A stretch of DNA of 64,000 nt from SZUA-100 sp965248135 (GCA_965248135.1 CBDFIN010000009.1:251611-315610); one strand, 5' to 3'; shown: positions 45,396-53,575, counted from the stretch's first letter. Numbers and translations are program-made. Notes: generated from the letters alone by a model not told the origin.

Positions 45396-45724
45396 TGGCA
45401 CAATCGGACATGGGTTCGGCTAGCTGAATGGCCAGCACCCATGCCCGGTGTCGCTGGTTGCCTATAATACCAACAGGCCCTGATCCCTTGGAATGAGTCA
45501 AAGATCACTGCGTTTGGCTTAACCGGTGTTTTGTGGGCGTTTCTGCCACCCAAACATTCCAAAATCTTAGCCAAGCAGACGATTTGTCCGTTTGTCCCGG
45601 AAAAAGATATATAGGCCACTACCGGCAAGCGAGATTGTCACCAATTGAATGGGGCCACAATTCCTGTTTGCGACATGGCGGCGCAATTGCCGCTGTGATG
45701 TCGTCACGGCGAACAATCACCTGT
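45396..45724. other. Intergenic region downstream of the globule-like gene
   Basis: About 330 bp between the globule-like gene and the MITE-like repeat. Open frames here have no recognisable product and no ribosome-binding site. No clear terminator was seen. Confidence 0.4.
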
Positions 45725-45874
45725 TATAGCATGAGCATCATAATTTGATTCTGTCTGTAATCTCTCCGCTCACGATTGTTCCGGGCTGCGCCCGGGCCTC
45801 TGCTGGGGCGGCGCATCAGCGCCGGTCGCTGTTCGCTCCGAAAAGCATGATCATTTTAAAATTATCATGCTATG
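45725..45874 (+). repeat. MITE-like repeat, copy 2 (left of creatinase)
   Basis: Begins TATAGCATGAGCATCATAA, has a GGGCTGCGCCCGGGCC core and a GGCGCATCAGCGCC stem, and ends ATGATCATTTTAAAATTATCATGCTAT. The ends form an inverted repeat (TATAGCATGA/TCATGCTATa). It is in inverted orientation to copy 3 at 47363-47514, the two bracketing the creatinase gene. Confidence 0.85.
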
Positions 45875-46051
45875 GTTTTGCTTGACACACGGCAAAAAAC
45901 AGCATTAGGAGAAATTCTGCCCGCAGCGATGGCGTCGCTGCACCAAACAGAACACACGTTGCCGGTGTTATTTTTGCGACGTGATAATTGTCCTGAACGC
46001 CCGGATGCTTTTTCCGGGTGGTATATTGTCTACCCGGTGATGGAGAGCAAT

Positions 46052-47272
46052 ATGCTGGACACAATTACCCGCCCTCAAACTTTTGAAAAACACAATGGTG
46101 AAAAGACAAAACTGCCTTTCTCGAAAGCCGAATATCAACACCGGCTAGATCGCTTGCGCGCCATTATGGCGGCAGGCGATATTCCCGCCGTGCTGTTCAC
46201 CTCGATGCACAATATCGCCTACTATAGCGGATTTCTTTATTGCAGTTTTGGCCGGCCCTATGGCTGCGTCGTCACCGCAACCAACTGCACCACCATTTCT
46301 GCCAACATCGATGGCGGCCAGCCCTGGCGGCGGTCGATAGAAGACAATGTCATTTATACCGACTGGCAAAGAGGCAATTATTGGCGGGCCGTGGCTGATC
46401 TTGTCGCAAGGCCGGGCCGGCTCGGCATTGAGGCAGATCATCTTACCCTTGCCGCTGAAAGAGAGCTTTTGGAGGTGATGGGTGGTATTGAACTCATTGA
46501 TATCGCGGGGGAAGCGATGTCGGCGCGGATGACCAAGTCGGAAGAAGAGATTGCTCTGATCCGTCAGGGTGCCCGCATTGCCGATGTGGGTGGTGCGGCT
46601 ATTCATGACGCCGTTCGCCCAGGCATACGCGAGATCGATGTGGCCATGAGCGGGCGTGCGGCGATGGAACTGGAAATCGCCCAGAGCTTTCCGGATAGCG
46701 AAATTCGCGACAGCTGGGTGTGGTTTCAATCGGGTCTCAACACCGATGGCGCCCATAATCCGGTGACCACACGGCACCTGGAAATGGGCGATATTTTAAG
46801 TCTCAATACGTTTGCCATGACCTCTGGCTACTACACCGCCTTGGAGCGCACGCTGTTTTTGGGCGAACCCGACAAGGCATCACGGCGGATTTGGCAGGCC
46901 AATGTGGCAGCCCATGAACTGGGTCTTTCGCTAATCCGGCCAGGCATTTCGTGTGCCGCGATCTGCCGCGAGATCAACCATCTCTTAGCCAGCGAAGGCC
47001 TGCTGCAGTATCGTTCATTCGGCTACGGCCATTCCTTTGGTCTGCTTTCGCATTATTACGGCAGGGAAGCAGGGCTTGAGTTGCGCGAGGACATCGATAC
47101 GGTGCTTGAACCGGGCATGGTGGTGTCGATGGAGCCGATGTTGTGGATACCGGAAGGTGAGGCGGGTGCTGGCGGCTATCGCGAACATGATATTCTCGTG
47201 GTCAATGATGGGGGTGCTGAAAACATCACCAAGTTCCCGTATGGGCCGGAGGCGAATATTATTGGCGCATAA
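46052..47272 (+). CDS. Creatinase (creatine amidinohydrolase), M24 family
   Basis: The 406-residue enzyme hydrolyses creatine to sarcosine and urea. It closely follows the known creatinase pattern: NIAYYSGFLYCSFGRPYG, SANIDGGQPWRR, VWFQSGLNTDGAHNPVTTRH (the catalytic His), YYTALERTLFLG, GYGHSFGLLSHYYGREAGLEL and EDIDTVLEPGMVVSMEPM. Unlike methionine aminopeptidase relatives, metal ligands are not fully retained. Length equals that of the Pseudomonas enzyme (403-404). Start ATG 46052 has GGAGAG at 46042-46047. The gene stands alone between inverted MITE-like repeats, consistent with transfer as a unit. Confidence 0.93.
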   Translation: MLDTITRPQTFEKHNGEKTKLPFSKAEYQHRLDRLRAIMAAGDIPAVLFTSMHNIAYYSGFLYCSFGRPYGCVVTATNCTTISANIDGGQPWRRSIEDNVIYTDWQRGNYWRAVADLVARPGRLGIEADHLTLAAERELLEVMGGIELIDIAGEAMSARMTKSEEEIALIRQGARIADVGGAAIHDAVRPGIREIDVAMSGRAAMELEIAQSFPDSEIRDSWVWFQSGLNTDGAHNPVTTRHLEMGDILSLNTFAMTSGYYTALERTLFLGEPDKASRRIWQANVAAHELGLSLIRPGISCAAICREINHLLASEGLLQYRSFGYGHSFGLLSHYYGREAGLELREDIDTVLEPGMVVSMEPMLWIPEGEAGAGGYREHDILVVNDGGAENITKFPYGPEANIIGA

Positions 47273-47362
47273 CGGTCGTTTTCGCCGGTGACAGAGAGGT
47301 GTGAATTTTGGCTCATTCGAACCTCGGGCAGAGGACTGCTTGGAGCCCAAATTGCTCCGACA

Positions 47363-47514
47363 TATAGCATGATCATTTTAAAATGATCATGGCTCATCAG
47401 GAGCGCATAGCGACCGGCGCTTATGCGGCGCGCCCGCGCAGGCCCGGGCGCAGCCCGGAACACCGCGAGCGAAGAGATTACAGACAGAATCAAATTATGA
47501 TGCTCATGCTATAG
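47363..47514 (-). repeat. MITE-like repeat, copy 3 (right of creatinase, inverted)
   Basis: Near-identical in reverse orientation to copy 2, with TATAGCATGATCAT at 47363 and the reverse-complement end ATGCTCATGCTATA at about 47500-47513. Contains a perfect 22-bp palindrome ATGATCATTTTAAAATGATCAT at 47369-47390. Confidence 0.87.
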
Positions 47515-47528
47515 TTGCTGAGCCAATG

Positions 47529-48221
47529 TCAGCTTTGATTGCCCCTCGTTGTTGCCTCCTCCCAACCCTTTAGCAAGGCAGTTCGTCGACCGGGATACTT
47601 TTCTGCGAGCACCTTCAACTCTTGTACCCTCTCGGTCTTGAAGTGCCGGTAGTCTTCTTTCGTCTCGCACCACGCGACCAGATATCGTGTGCGGTCCAGA
47701 AAGGCGATTAGTAACGGCCAGACGATCCGGTCACTCCTGTTGCCATCCCGATCCGTGTAGATCAGTTGCAGCCGGTAACGCTCGCGAATGGCGTGGCGCA
47801 GCAAAGCGCTGTCGAAACGCTCCGATACTTTGGCGCGTGTCTGGATCGCTTTGGAACTTGCATCGAGCACAATGGGCCGCAATTCTTTCGGAATGGCAGA
47901 TGAGAGCTTGGAGACGAGATCGCGAGCAGCCCGCGCTAAAGAAGGGTCCGCTTCTTGCGCAACCCATTCAGCACCCAGTGCCGCAGCTTCAAGCTCATCT
48001 GGGGTCAGCATTAAAGGAGGCATGTCGTAGCCATCGTCAAGCACATAGCCGACGCCTGCTTCTCCCCTGATCGGGATACGTTGCGCATGGAGTTCTGCCA
48101 TGTCTCGGTAAAGAGTGGCGATTGAGATTTCCAGTTCATCGGCAATTTCCTGTCCTGTGATCGGCGACCGGGCTGATCGCAATATCTGGATAATCTGAAA
48201 CAGGCGTTCGGTGCGACGCAT
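47529..48221 (-). CDS. YafY-type HTH/WYL-domain transcriptional regulator
   Basis: The 230-residue protein has an N-terminal HTH of the DeoR/HTH_11 type (ITGQEIADELEISIATLYRDMAELHAQRIPI) and a C-terminal WYL domain (LQLIYTDRDGNRSDRIVWPLLIAF...YLVAWC). WYL domains sense ligands and YafY-type regulators often control an adjacent divergent gene, here the SRPBCC gene. A perfect inverted repeat lies in the intergenic region. Confidence 0.88.
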   Translation of the reverse strand: MRRTERLFQIIQILRSARSPITGQEIADELEISIATLYRDMAELHAQRIPIRGEAGVGYVLDDGYDMPPLMLTPDELEAAALGAEWVAQEADPSLARAARDLVSKLSSAIPKELRPIVLDASSKAIQTRAKVSERFDSALLRHAIRERYRLQLIYTDRDGNRSDRIVWPLLIAFLDRTRYLVAWCETKEDYRHFKTERVQELKVLAEKYPGRRTALLKGWEEATTRGNQS

Positions 48222-48242
48222 TTTTTGCTTTTCCTCTCACAC

Positions 48243-48264
48243 TCCTATCATAACGGTGATAGGA
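48243..48264. promoter_or_regulatory. Likely YafY-type operator (TCCTATCA-N6-TGATAGGA)
   Basis: A perfect 8-bp inverted repeat with 6-bp spacer in the 114 bp between the divergent YafY-type and SRPBCC genes. It is 22 bp upstream of the regulator start and 72 bp upstream of the SRPBCC start, so one bound dimer could control both. Confidence 0.6.
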
Positions 48265-48335
48265 AGACTTTTCTATCAAAGCTTTCAGAACCAACGGAAT
48301 CGCGCTACGCCGGCGCCAACGACAAGGAGCATCCC

Positions 48336-48773
48336 ATGATCCACTTTGAAAGAAGCCTCACCATAGACGCGGCCCCAGATGCTGTCTGGGCCGTTCTCTG
48401 TCGCTTTATGCATATTGACGAATTTGCCCCGGAGATCGTTTCGGTCGATGCGCTAACATCAACTGAAGCCGGGTTGGGATCACAACGCCGCAACCATTTC
48501 AAAAATGGCACATCGCTCGTTGAAGAAGTCACTTCGTGGCGACCCGGCGAAGGATATACGGTCGAGCTTTCTGACATGGCGGCGATGCCACTGAATGAAG
48601 CCAGTTCGGACATTCGCATTGCAGCGAAAAGCGGTGGCTCGTCAGTTACATGGACCTTCGACTATCGAGTAAAATACGGGCCACTCGGATGGCTCATGGG
48701 ACAAACTTTGATGAAGATGATGATGGGCAAGATCATTGATGGGAATTTGAAGGGTTTGGCCAATAAAGTGTAG
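48336..48773 (+). CDS. SRPBCC (START-like) family protein
   Basis: A 145-residue protein with the START-like pattern: ERSLTIDAAPDAVWAVLCRF at the N-terminus, a long central strand region WRPGEGYTVELSDMA and a C-terminal helix ending with KIIDGNLKGLANKV. SRPBCC proteins bind hydrophobic ligands or act as cyclases; many pair with YafY-type regulators as a sensor/response unit. ATG 48336 follows AAGGAG. The ligand is unknown. Confidence 0.85.
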   Translation: MIHFERSLTIDAAPDAVWAVLCRFMHIDEFAPEIVSVDALTSTEAGLGSQRRNHFKNGTSLVEEVTSWRPGEGYTVELSDMAAMPLNEASSDIRIAAKSGGSSVTWTFDYRVKYGPLGWLMGQTLMKMMMGKIIDGNLKGLANKV

Positions 48774-48900
48774 ACCGGTTAGCCAATCAGGACCATTCCG
48801 AAAAGCAGTCATTCAAAAATCTAGCGCAACGGCAAAAAGGTCCGCACTGCGGCCAATAACCTCCCCGCAAAACTTCTCCGGCAATAACGGTGGTTTGTTG

Positions 48901-49069
48901 CTAGTGGTTCTGTACCAACATTTGCATCCCATTGCAGCACCCATATTTGCAAATGTTGGAATCAAAAGAACCACTAGCAAGATATTGAATCTAGTGGAAT
49001 TTTTGAATTTGACATTTGAAAATGAATGAAGCTGCAAGTGGGTACCAAATGTCAAATTCATTCCACTAG
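48901..49069 (-). repeat. 169-bp double-hairpin repeat, copy 4 (inverted)
   Basis: Reverse orientation relative to copies 1-3, same 169-bp length and CTAG ends. Hairpin 2 is at 48901-48977 and hairpin 1 at 48991-49069 in plus coordinates. Very close in sequence to copy 2. Confidence 0.9.
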
Positions 49070-49099
49070 AGGTTTGGTCGACGCCTTGATTGATTGGCA

Positions 49100-49204
49100 T
49101 ATACCCAAAGCACTCAATAAAATTGTGTTTTTGGGTATAAATGTTTTTTGTTCCATACACTTATCCGAAAACCGGTGTCCACTTTTCGGGTGCATGGAGT
49201 ATAA
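49100..49204 (+). repeat. Dispersed ~105-bp palindromic repeat, copy 2
   Basis: Same family and orientation as 4361-4471, including the TATACCC/GGGTATA hairpin and the CCGAAAA/TTTTCGG stem. It lies 30 bp from double-hairpin copy 4, so two different repeat families are packed between the SRPBCC gene and the terminator of the globule-like gene. Confidence 0.75.
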
Positions 49205-49232
49205 CAAAAGCCGCCCGGCAGGACCGGGCGGC
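49205..49232 (-). terminator. Rho-independent terminator for the globule-like gene
   Basis: On the minus strand GCCGCCCGG-TCCTG-CCGGGCGGC followed by TTTTG, 34 bp after the stop codon of the gene at 49266-50087. Strong GC stem of 9 bp with a 5-base loop. Confidence 0.85.
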
Positions 49233-49265
49233 AATGTTGCCTACAGAACTTATGTTTTTGCTATT

Positions 49266-50087
49266 TTATTGCTGTGCAGGGGCAGCCGGAGCAACCGGTG
49301 CAGGTGCATAGCCATATGCCGGTGCATAACCATAGGCAGGGTATGCGCCATAGGGCTGATAACCGTTGTTGCCCCAGCCATTACCCCAGCCATTGCCATT
49401 GCCGGAACCGGAGAAGCCCAATTTGAAGGAGCCTGATGCATTGCCATTGCCGGCCAGTGAGCCGTTATTATTGGCGCCGTAGGAGTTGTAGCCGTTGTTA
49501 CCCCAGCCATTGCCATTACCATTGCCGGAGAAGCCCATTTTGAAGGAACCTGATGCATTGCCATTACCGGCCAGCGAGCCGTTATTATTGGCGCCGTAAG
49601 GGTTGTAGCCATGGGGCACGTAACCTGGAGCCGCAGGTGCAGTTGCTACGCGCGGTGCGTTGGCAACCGGTACAGGAGCAGCAACGGGAGCTGTAGCAGC
49701 AGGAGCCGAAGTGGCAGCAGGAGCAGCCTTGGCAACCGGTGCTACAGTGGGAGCAGCACGAGCAGCTGGTGCGGCAGTTGGTGCATAAGGCGCATAACCA
49801 CGTGGGGCATAACCATAGGCCCCGCCATTGGGGTGGTAACCATTGTTATTCCAGCCGTTGCCCCAGCCGTTGCCATTGCCACGGGCGTTACCGGAGAAAT
49901 TGAAGCCAAAGGAGCCGTCGAAGGCACCGTTACCGTTGCCGTTGTTACCCCAACCATTGTTGCCCCAGCCAGGGCCCCAGCCCCATGCATTAGCGGCGGT
50001 GGTTGACATTGCGGCGACACTTAGACCGATGACGCTGGCGGTTACTGCTGATTTGATCAGGGTTCTCATTTTAAAATATCCTTCCAT
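49266..50087 (-). CDS. Second sulfur-globule-like secreted protein
   Basis: The 273-residue protein has a signal peptide ending near ANAW, WGWGPGWGNNGWGNN repeats, the diagnostic FGFNFSGNARGNGNGWGN segment (compare FSMNFSGRGRGN in the product at 44757-45395), an Ala/Pro-rich middle, and two 39-residue repeats carrying NNNGSLAGNGNASGSFKxGFSG. It resembles sulfur globule family proteins. Two starts are possible: ATG 50087 with AAAGGAG, or ATG 50069 with AAGGA. A strong terminator follows. It is transcribed alone, toward the repeats. Confidence 0.68.
   Translation of the reverse strand: MEGYFKMRTLIKSAVTASVIGLSVAAMSTTAANAWGWGPGWGNNGWGNNGNGNGAFDGSFGFNFSGNARGNGNGWGNGWNNNGYHPNGGAYGYAPRGYAPYAPTAAPAARAAPTVAPVAKAAPAATSAPAATAPVAAPVPVANAPRVATAPAAPGYVPHGYNPYGANNNGSLAGNGNASGSFKMGFSGNGNGNGWGNNGYNSYGANNNGSLAGNGNASGSFKLGFSGSGNGNGWGNGWGNNGYQPYGAYPAYGYAPAYGYAPAPVAPAAPAQQ
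49399..49610 (-). repeat. Tandem coding repeat, 117-bp period
   Basis: Two imperfect units with a 117-bp (39-codon) period inside the globule-like gene; for instance GAGAAGCCCA occurs at 49411 and again at 49528. Each encodes NNNGSLAGNGNASGSFK plus a FSG-GNG tail. Boundaries are approximate. Confidence 0.8.
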
Positions 50088-50348
50088 TTTTGAACTCCTT
50101 TGATGCGGAACATTACAGGTGAACCCTGTTTCAATGCTGTGCTTATATAATCGCAGTTTTTTATATATGTTAACATTCTAATATTCAAATATATAATAAA
50201 ATTTATACAGCGTTGAAATTACAGAATAAAAATTTTCTCCAGGCTGTGAATTCGGGCGAAAACCAGCGGTTTTAAGCTGTTTTGATGGTTAACAAAAACA
50301 CGCCCGGCAACCTGAGATCGCGTTCTTTTTGCAAATGTTGCGCTATTT

Positions 50349-51644
50349 TCAAAAGCGGTCGAAGCTGAACGGTGTTGGATCGACACAGGGCCTCGCCCCT
50401 GTAACCAGATCGGCTGCAAGACGGCCGGCACCCGGTCCAATGCCGAAGCCATGGCCGGAAAACCCGGTGGCAAGAAAAAAGCCCGGCAGATTATCGACCG
50501 CAGAAATGACCGGAACGGCATCAGGGGTCACATCGATAACACCGGCCCATTGTTCTTTAATCAACGCCTTTTTGAAAACGGGATAGTCTTTTTGCAGTGA
50601 TGCAAGCGCATGGTTGAGCATTGCGCGCGAGGGCTTTGGATCAAGAATGCGAACAAGTTCGAACGGCGATATCTGATCGAAGTGCCATCGGCGCGCCAGC
50701 CGGGCCTCATCGATAAAACGGCGACCGATGCGAAATCTCAGGTTGGTGAATTCGTCCTTGAGCCTTGGCAAGAAGGCGCCAAACAGGCGAAAACTGTCCG
50801 GCACGATATCGACCATGTTCAGCCTTGCGTGAGCGATGGTATAACCACCATCGAGCCGCTTGCGCAGGGCAAATTCGTTGTTGGCCATGGAGATGGTGAT
50901 CGGCGTATCCAGTGGCTCGGTTCGTTGCGCCGAATTGATGACCGTGAGTTGCGGAAGCTCGAGACCGGCATTGGTGCAAAATCTTCTTGACCAGGCGCCG
51001 CCCGCCAGCACCACCGTATCGCAGGCGATCTTGCCATTTTCGCTAACCACACCGGATACTCTGCCAGCAGTTGTTTCGATACCGCGTATGGCGCAATTGG
51101 TGAAGAACCTGGCGCCTTTTTTTTGCGCGGCGTTGGCCATCGCCGCGGTTGCCAATTGTGGCTCGGCGCGGCCATCGTCTAGCGTATAGAGCCCGCCCTT
51201 CCTTGAACGGTTATTGGCCGGTGCAAGCGCATCTGCCTCTGCGGGCGACAACATACGGGTGGAAAGGCCGTGCGGTTTTGCGCAGTCTTCATACCATTTG
51301 GCTCGCGCCGCCAGTTCCCTGTCGCTGTCACATAAACAGACAATGCCGCATTGGCGGAAACCGGTTTCCTGTCCGGTGCGCTGGTTGAGCTTGCGCCATA
51401 GTCCAAGAGAGAGCTTTGCCAGCGGAATTTCTTTCACATCGCGGCCCATTTGGCGGCACCAGCCCCAGTTGCGGCTCGATTGTTCGCCGGCGATGATGCC
51501 CTTTTCACAAAGCACAATATTGATGCCGCGTTCGGCCAGTTCCAGCGTGGTGGCAACACCGATGATGCCACCGCCAATCACCACTACACCGGCCTTTTTC
51601 GGCAGATTTTGGTCGGATACGAAAGGAGCTGGAGCAGGGGCCAT
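50349..51644 (-). CDS. FAD-dependent amino-acid/sarcosine-type oxidoreductase (DadA-like)
   Basis: A 431-residue flavoprotein of the DAO family with the FAD-binding motif VVVIGGGIIGVATTLELAERG and the C-terminal flavin closure FLATGFSGHGFGIGPGAG. The SSRNWGWCRQMGRD and DDGRAEP segments resemble dehydrogenases of D-amino acids or N-methylated glycines. It is the last gene of the nnrS-nnrU group, 8 bp after nnrU. Given the creatinase 3 kb away (product sarcosine), a sarcosine-like substrate is possible but not shown. Confidence 0.8.
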   Translation of the reverse strand: MAPAPAPFVSDQNLPKKAGVVVIGGGIIGVATTLELAERGINIVLCEKGIIAGEQSSRNWGWCRQMGRDVKEIPLAKLSLGLWRKLNQRTGQETGFRQCGIVCLCDSDRELAARAKWYEDCAKPHGLSTRMLSPAEADALAPANNRSRKGGLYTLDDGRAEPQLATAAMANAAQKKGARFFTNCAIRGIETTAGRVSGVVSENGKIACDTVVLAGGAWSRRFCTNAGLELPQLTVINSAQRTEPLDTPITISMANNEFALRKRLDGGYTIAHARLNMVDIVPDSFRLFGAFLPRLKDEFTNLRFRIGRRFIDEARLARRWHFDQISPFELVRILDPKPSRAMLNHALASLQKDYPVFKKALIKEQWAGVIDVTPDAVPVISAVDNLPGFFLATGFSGHGFGIGPGAGRLAADLVTGARPCVDPTPFSFDRF

Positions 51645-51652
51645 GGCAGGCT

Positions 51653-52327
51653 CTAAGGCAAAAGATGCGCCAGCGGGTCGACACCGATGACCGGCTGGTG
51701 GGCGTGAAGAAGAACATTATAGATCACCAGTCCGGCGGCTAATTCCAACAGCATGAAGCGATCTAGGTTGTTGTACATTCGCGCAGCAAAGGGCGTTGTT
51801 GTCAATGATTTGGCGGCGTTAAAATCATCGGTACTGAGATTTCTTTGCGCCCGTCTTTCCATTATCTTCATACCTGCCAGAGAAAATACCGCAAGCCCAC
51901 CGAAAAGCAGCAGACTGACCACGTCGCCATTGGCCACCACATGGCTTAGTGACCATAAAAACAAGGCCCAAAGCAGGGGATGGCGCAAAAATGCCGTTAA
52001 ACCGTTGCCCGGCAAAATGTGGCGAGAAACAAAAGCAATGGAAAGCGAATTTGGCCGCAGCAGGGCCGCAGTTGCGATGAGGGACGCCGGCAACATGGCA
52101 ATTATGGCAACCAGCGATGTCTCGGAGCTGGAGTGCCACAAGGCGAAATAGGGCGCCTGCAATGCCGACCAGATCAGCCAGCCAAGAAGCGCAATTGATA
52201 CAATTGAATAGGCGGTAATGTAACCTGATTTGCCAAACCGCCCGATGGCAATGGCCCGCAAACCGGTGGCGGCAGGTAGTGAATGGGCAAGCAAAAATAT
52301 CACTAGTGCGAGCAGAAACTGGGTCAT
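51653..52327 (-). CDS. nnrU: NnrU-family membrane protein
   Basis: The 224-residue membrane protein has about six helices and the NnrU-like segments HSLPAATGLRAIAIGRFGKSGY, SRHILPGNGLTAFLRHPLLWALFLWSLSHVVANGD. NnrU is needed for nitrite/NO reduction in denitrifiers and is distantly related to isoprenylcysteine methyltransferase-type membrane proteins. It is 24 bp after nnrS, supporting the assignment. Confidence 0.85.
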   Translation of the reverse strand: MTQFLLALVIFLLAHSLPAATGLRAIAIGRFGKSGYITAYSIVSIALLGWLIWSALQAPYFALWHSSSETSLVAIIAMLPASLIATAALLRPNSLSIAFVSRHILPGNGLTAFLRHPLLWALFLWSLSHVVANGDVVSLLLFGGLAVFSLAGMKIMERRAQRNLSTDDFNAAKSLTTTPFAARMYNNLDRFMLLELAAGLVIYNVLLHAHQPVIGVDPLAHLLP

Positions 52328-52351
52328 TGGCGTTTGCTCTTCAACCCTGAT

Positions 52352-53575
52352 CTATGGTGCGTTGGCCCGCGGTCGAGATAGTTTGGGCCAATAGGCGACA
52401 GCAAAAAGACCGAAGCCGGTGGACCAGAACACCGTTGTGGCAGAAAGGGCCGCGAAATAATAGTCGGTCGGAACCGCGAAACTGGCTAGCCGGGCCGCAA
52501 GCGCCAGCTGGATCAGCCAGAAGCACAAAATTTCCACCAAGCCGGCCCGAACCGGTCTGCCCGTGTGTCCAAGTGCGCTTCTTGTCATCATGCCGATCAT
52601 CATGCCGCCGATGGCGCCGACCACCAGCAAGTGGACCCAGATCAACGGATCAACCGCCGGCCAGATCAGCGCGATTGCTTTGACCACCAGACTGGCCGTC
52701 AGCCAGAAATAGGAAAGCGGCATGATCCAGACTATTGCATTGTGCAAGGTCTTGTGCACCCGCCAGCGGTAGAGCCTTGTCAGATGCAACCCGGCAAGCC
52801 CAAACAGCAAGAGAGCATAAGCAAATCTGGCGCCGGGGGCTTCTTCAAATGCCGGGAAAAAGGCACGCGCCACGTCAATTACAAGAATCAGCGCCATGCC
52901 AACCAGGCAGCCAAGTTCGATCTGCTTGATGCGCCCGGCACCTGCACCGGCAATGGCATTATTGATAAACATCGGCATTACCCGCCCGGCAATCAGCGTG
53001 ATCAGCAGGGCGAATATATCAAGCCCGACAACAAATGCCGCCTCACCGCCGGTTTTGACCAAACCCCAGGCGTCGGCGTGATAAAGGCAATTGGCAATAA
53101 ACAGCAAGCCGATCATTACCACAAGAACGAGATTGCGCCGGTTTCCGCTTTGCCACATCGGCATGGCAATACTCACTGCCACCAATGGTAAAAAGGCCAG
53201 ATCGACAATGCTCGCCAAAGCCGATGGACCAGTGATCATGAGCACACGGGCTGCAAGCCACAGGCCACTCAGCAGCGCCAGCCTACCGCCCTGCGGGGTC
53301 ATCAGCCCGGTCCAGTTTTTAACCGCGGTAAACAAAAAGCCGGTAAGAACTGCCGCCGCATAACCAAAAATCATTTCATGGGCATGCCATACAGCACCGG
53401 CAAACGGGCCGTTGATGTTGAACACCCCTTGCAGATGGAGCAACCACAAGATAACCAGCAGACTGGAAGCTGTAGCACCCAATAGATAGAACGGTCGAAA
53501 GCCCAGCGACCAAAGCGGCCGGTTGAACAGGCCCAAGGAAGGCGGAAAGTGGGAGGAGGAGACAGGATGCGTCAT
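52352..53575 (-). CDS. nnrS: NnrS-family heme/copper membrane protein
   Basis: The 407-residue protein has 12 predicted helices and the NnrS signatures LWSLGFRPFYLLGA, AVWHAHEMIFGYAAAVLTGFLFTAVKNWTG and MTRSALGHTGRPVRAG. NnrS binds heme and copper and protects cells from NO-derived stress; it is expressed under NO/denitrifying control. A candidate Nnr box lies 70-83 bp upstream. No nir or nor genes lie in the window, so it may act in NO resistance. Confidence 0.9.
   Translation of the reverse strand: MTHPVSSSHFPPSLGLFNRPLWSLGFRPFYLLGATASSLLVILWLLHLQGVFNINGPFAGAVWHAHEMIFGYAAAVLTGFLFTAVKNWTGLMTPQGGRLALLSGLWLAARVLMITGPSALASIVDLAFLPLVAVSIAMPMWQSGNRRNLVLVVMIGLLFIANCLYHADAWGLVKTGGEAAFVVGLDIFALLITLIAGRVMPMFINNAIAGAGAGRIKQIELGCLVGMALILVIDVARAFFPAFEEAPGARFAYALLLFGLAGLHLTRLYRWRVHKTLHNAIVWIMPLSYFWLTASLVVKAIALIWPAVDPLIWVHLLVVGAIGGMMIGMMTRSALGHTGRPVRAGLVEILCFWLIQLALAARLASFAVPTDYYFAALSATTVFWSTGFGLFAVAYWPKLSRPRANAP

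Noticed and set aside
45392..45628. Open frame on the minus strand downstream of the globule-like gene
   Set aside because: No family resemblance, no ribosome-binding site; it overlaps the end of a well-supported gene.
45882..45910. TTGACA as a -35 box for creatinase
   Set aside because: No acceptable -10 at 16-18 bp (TTAGGA only).
37130..50194. Identical 15-mer AATATTCAAATATAT at 37130-37144 and 50180-50194, both near promoters of globule-type genes
   Set aside because: In AT-rich sequence a shared 15-mer in a 64-kb window is expected by chance; a motif search over orthologs would be needed.
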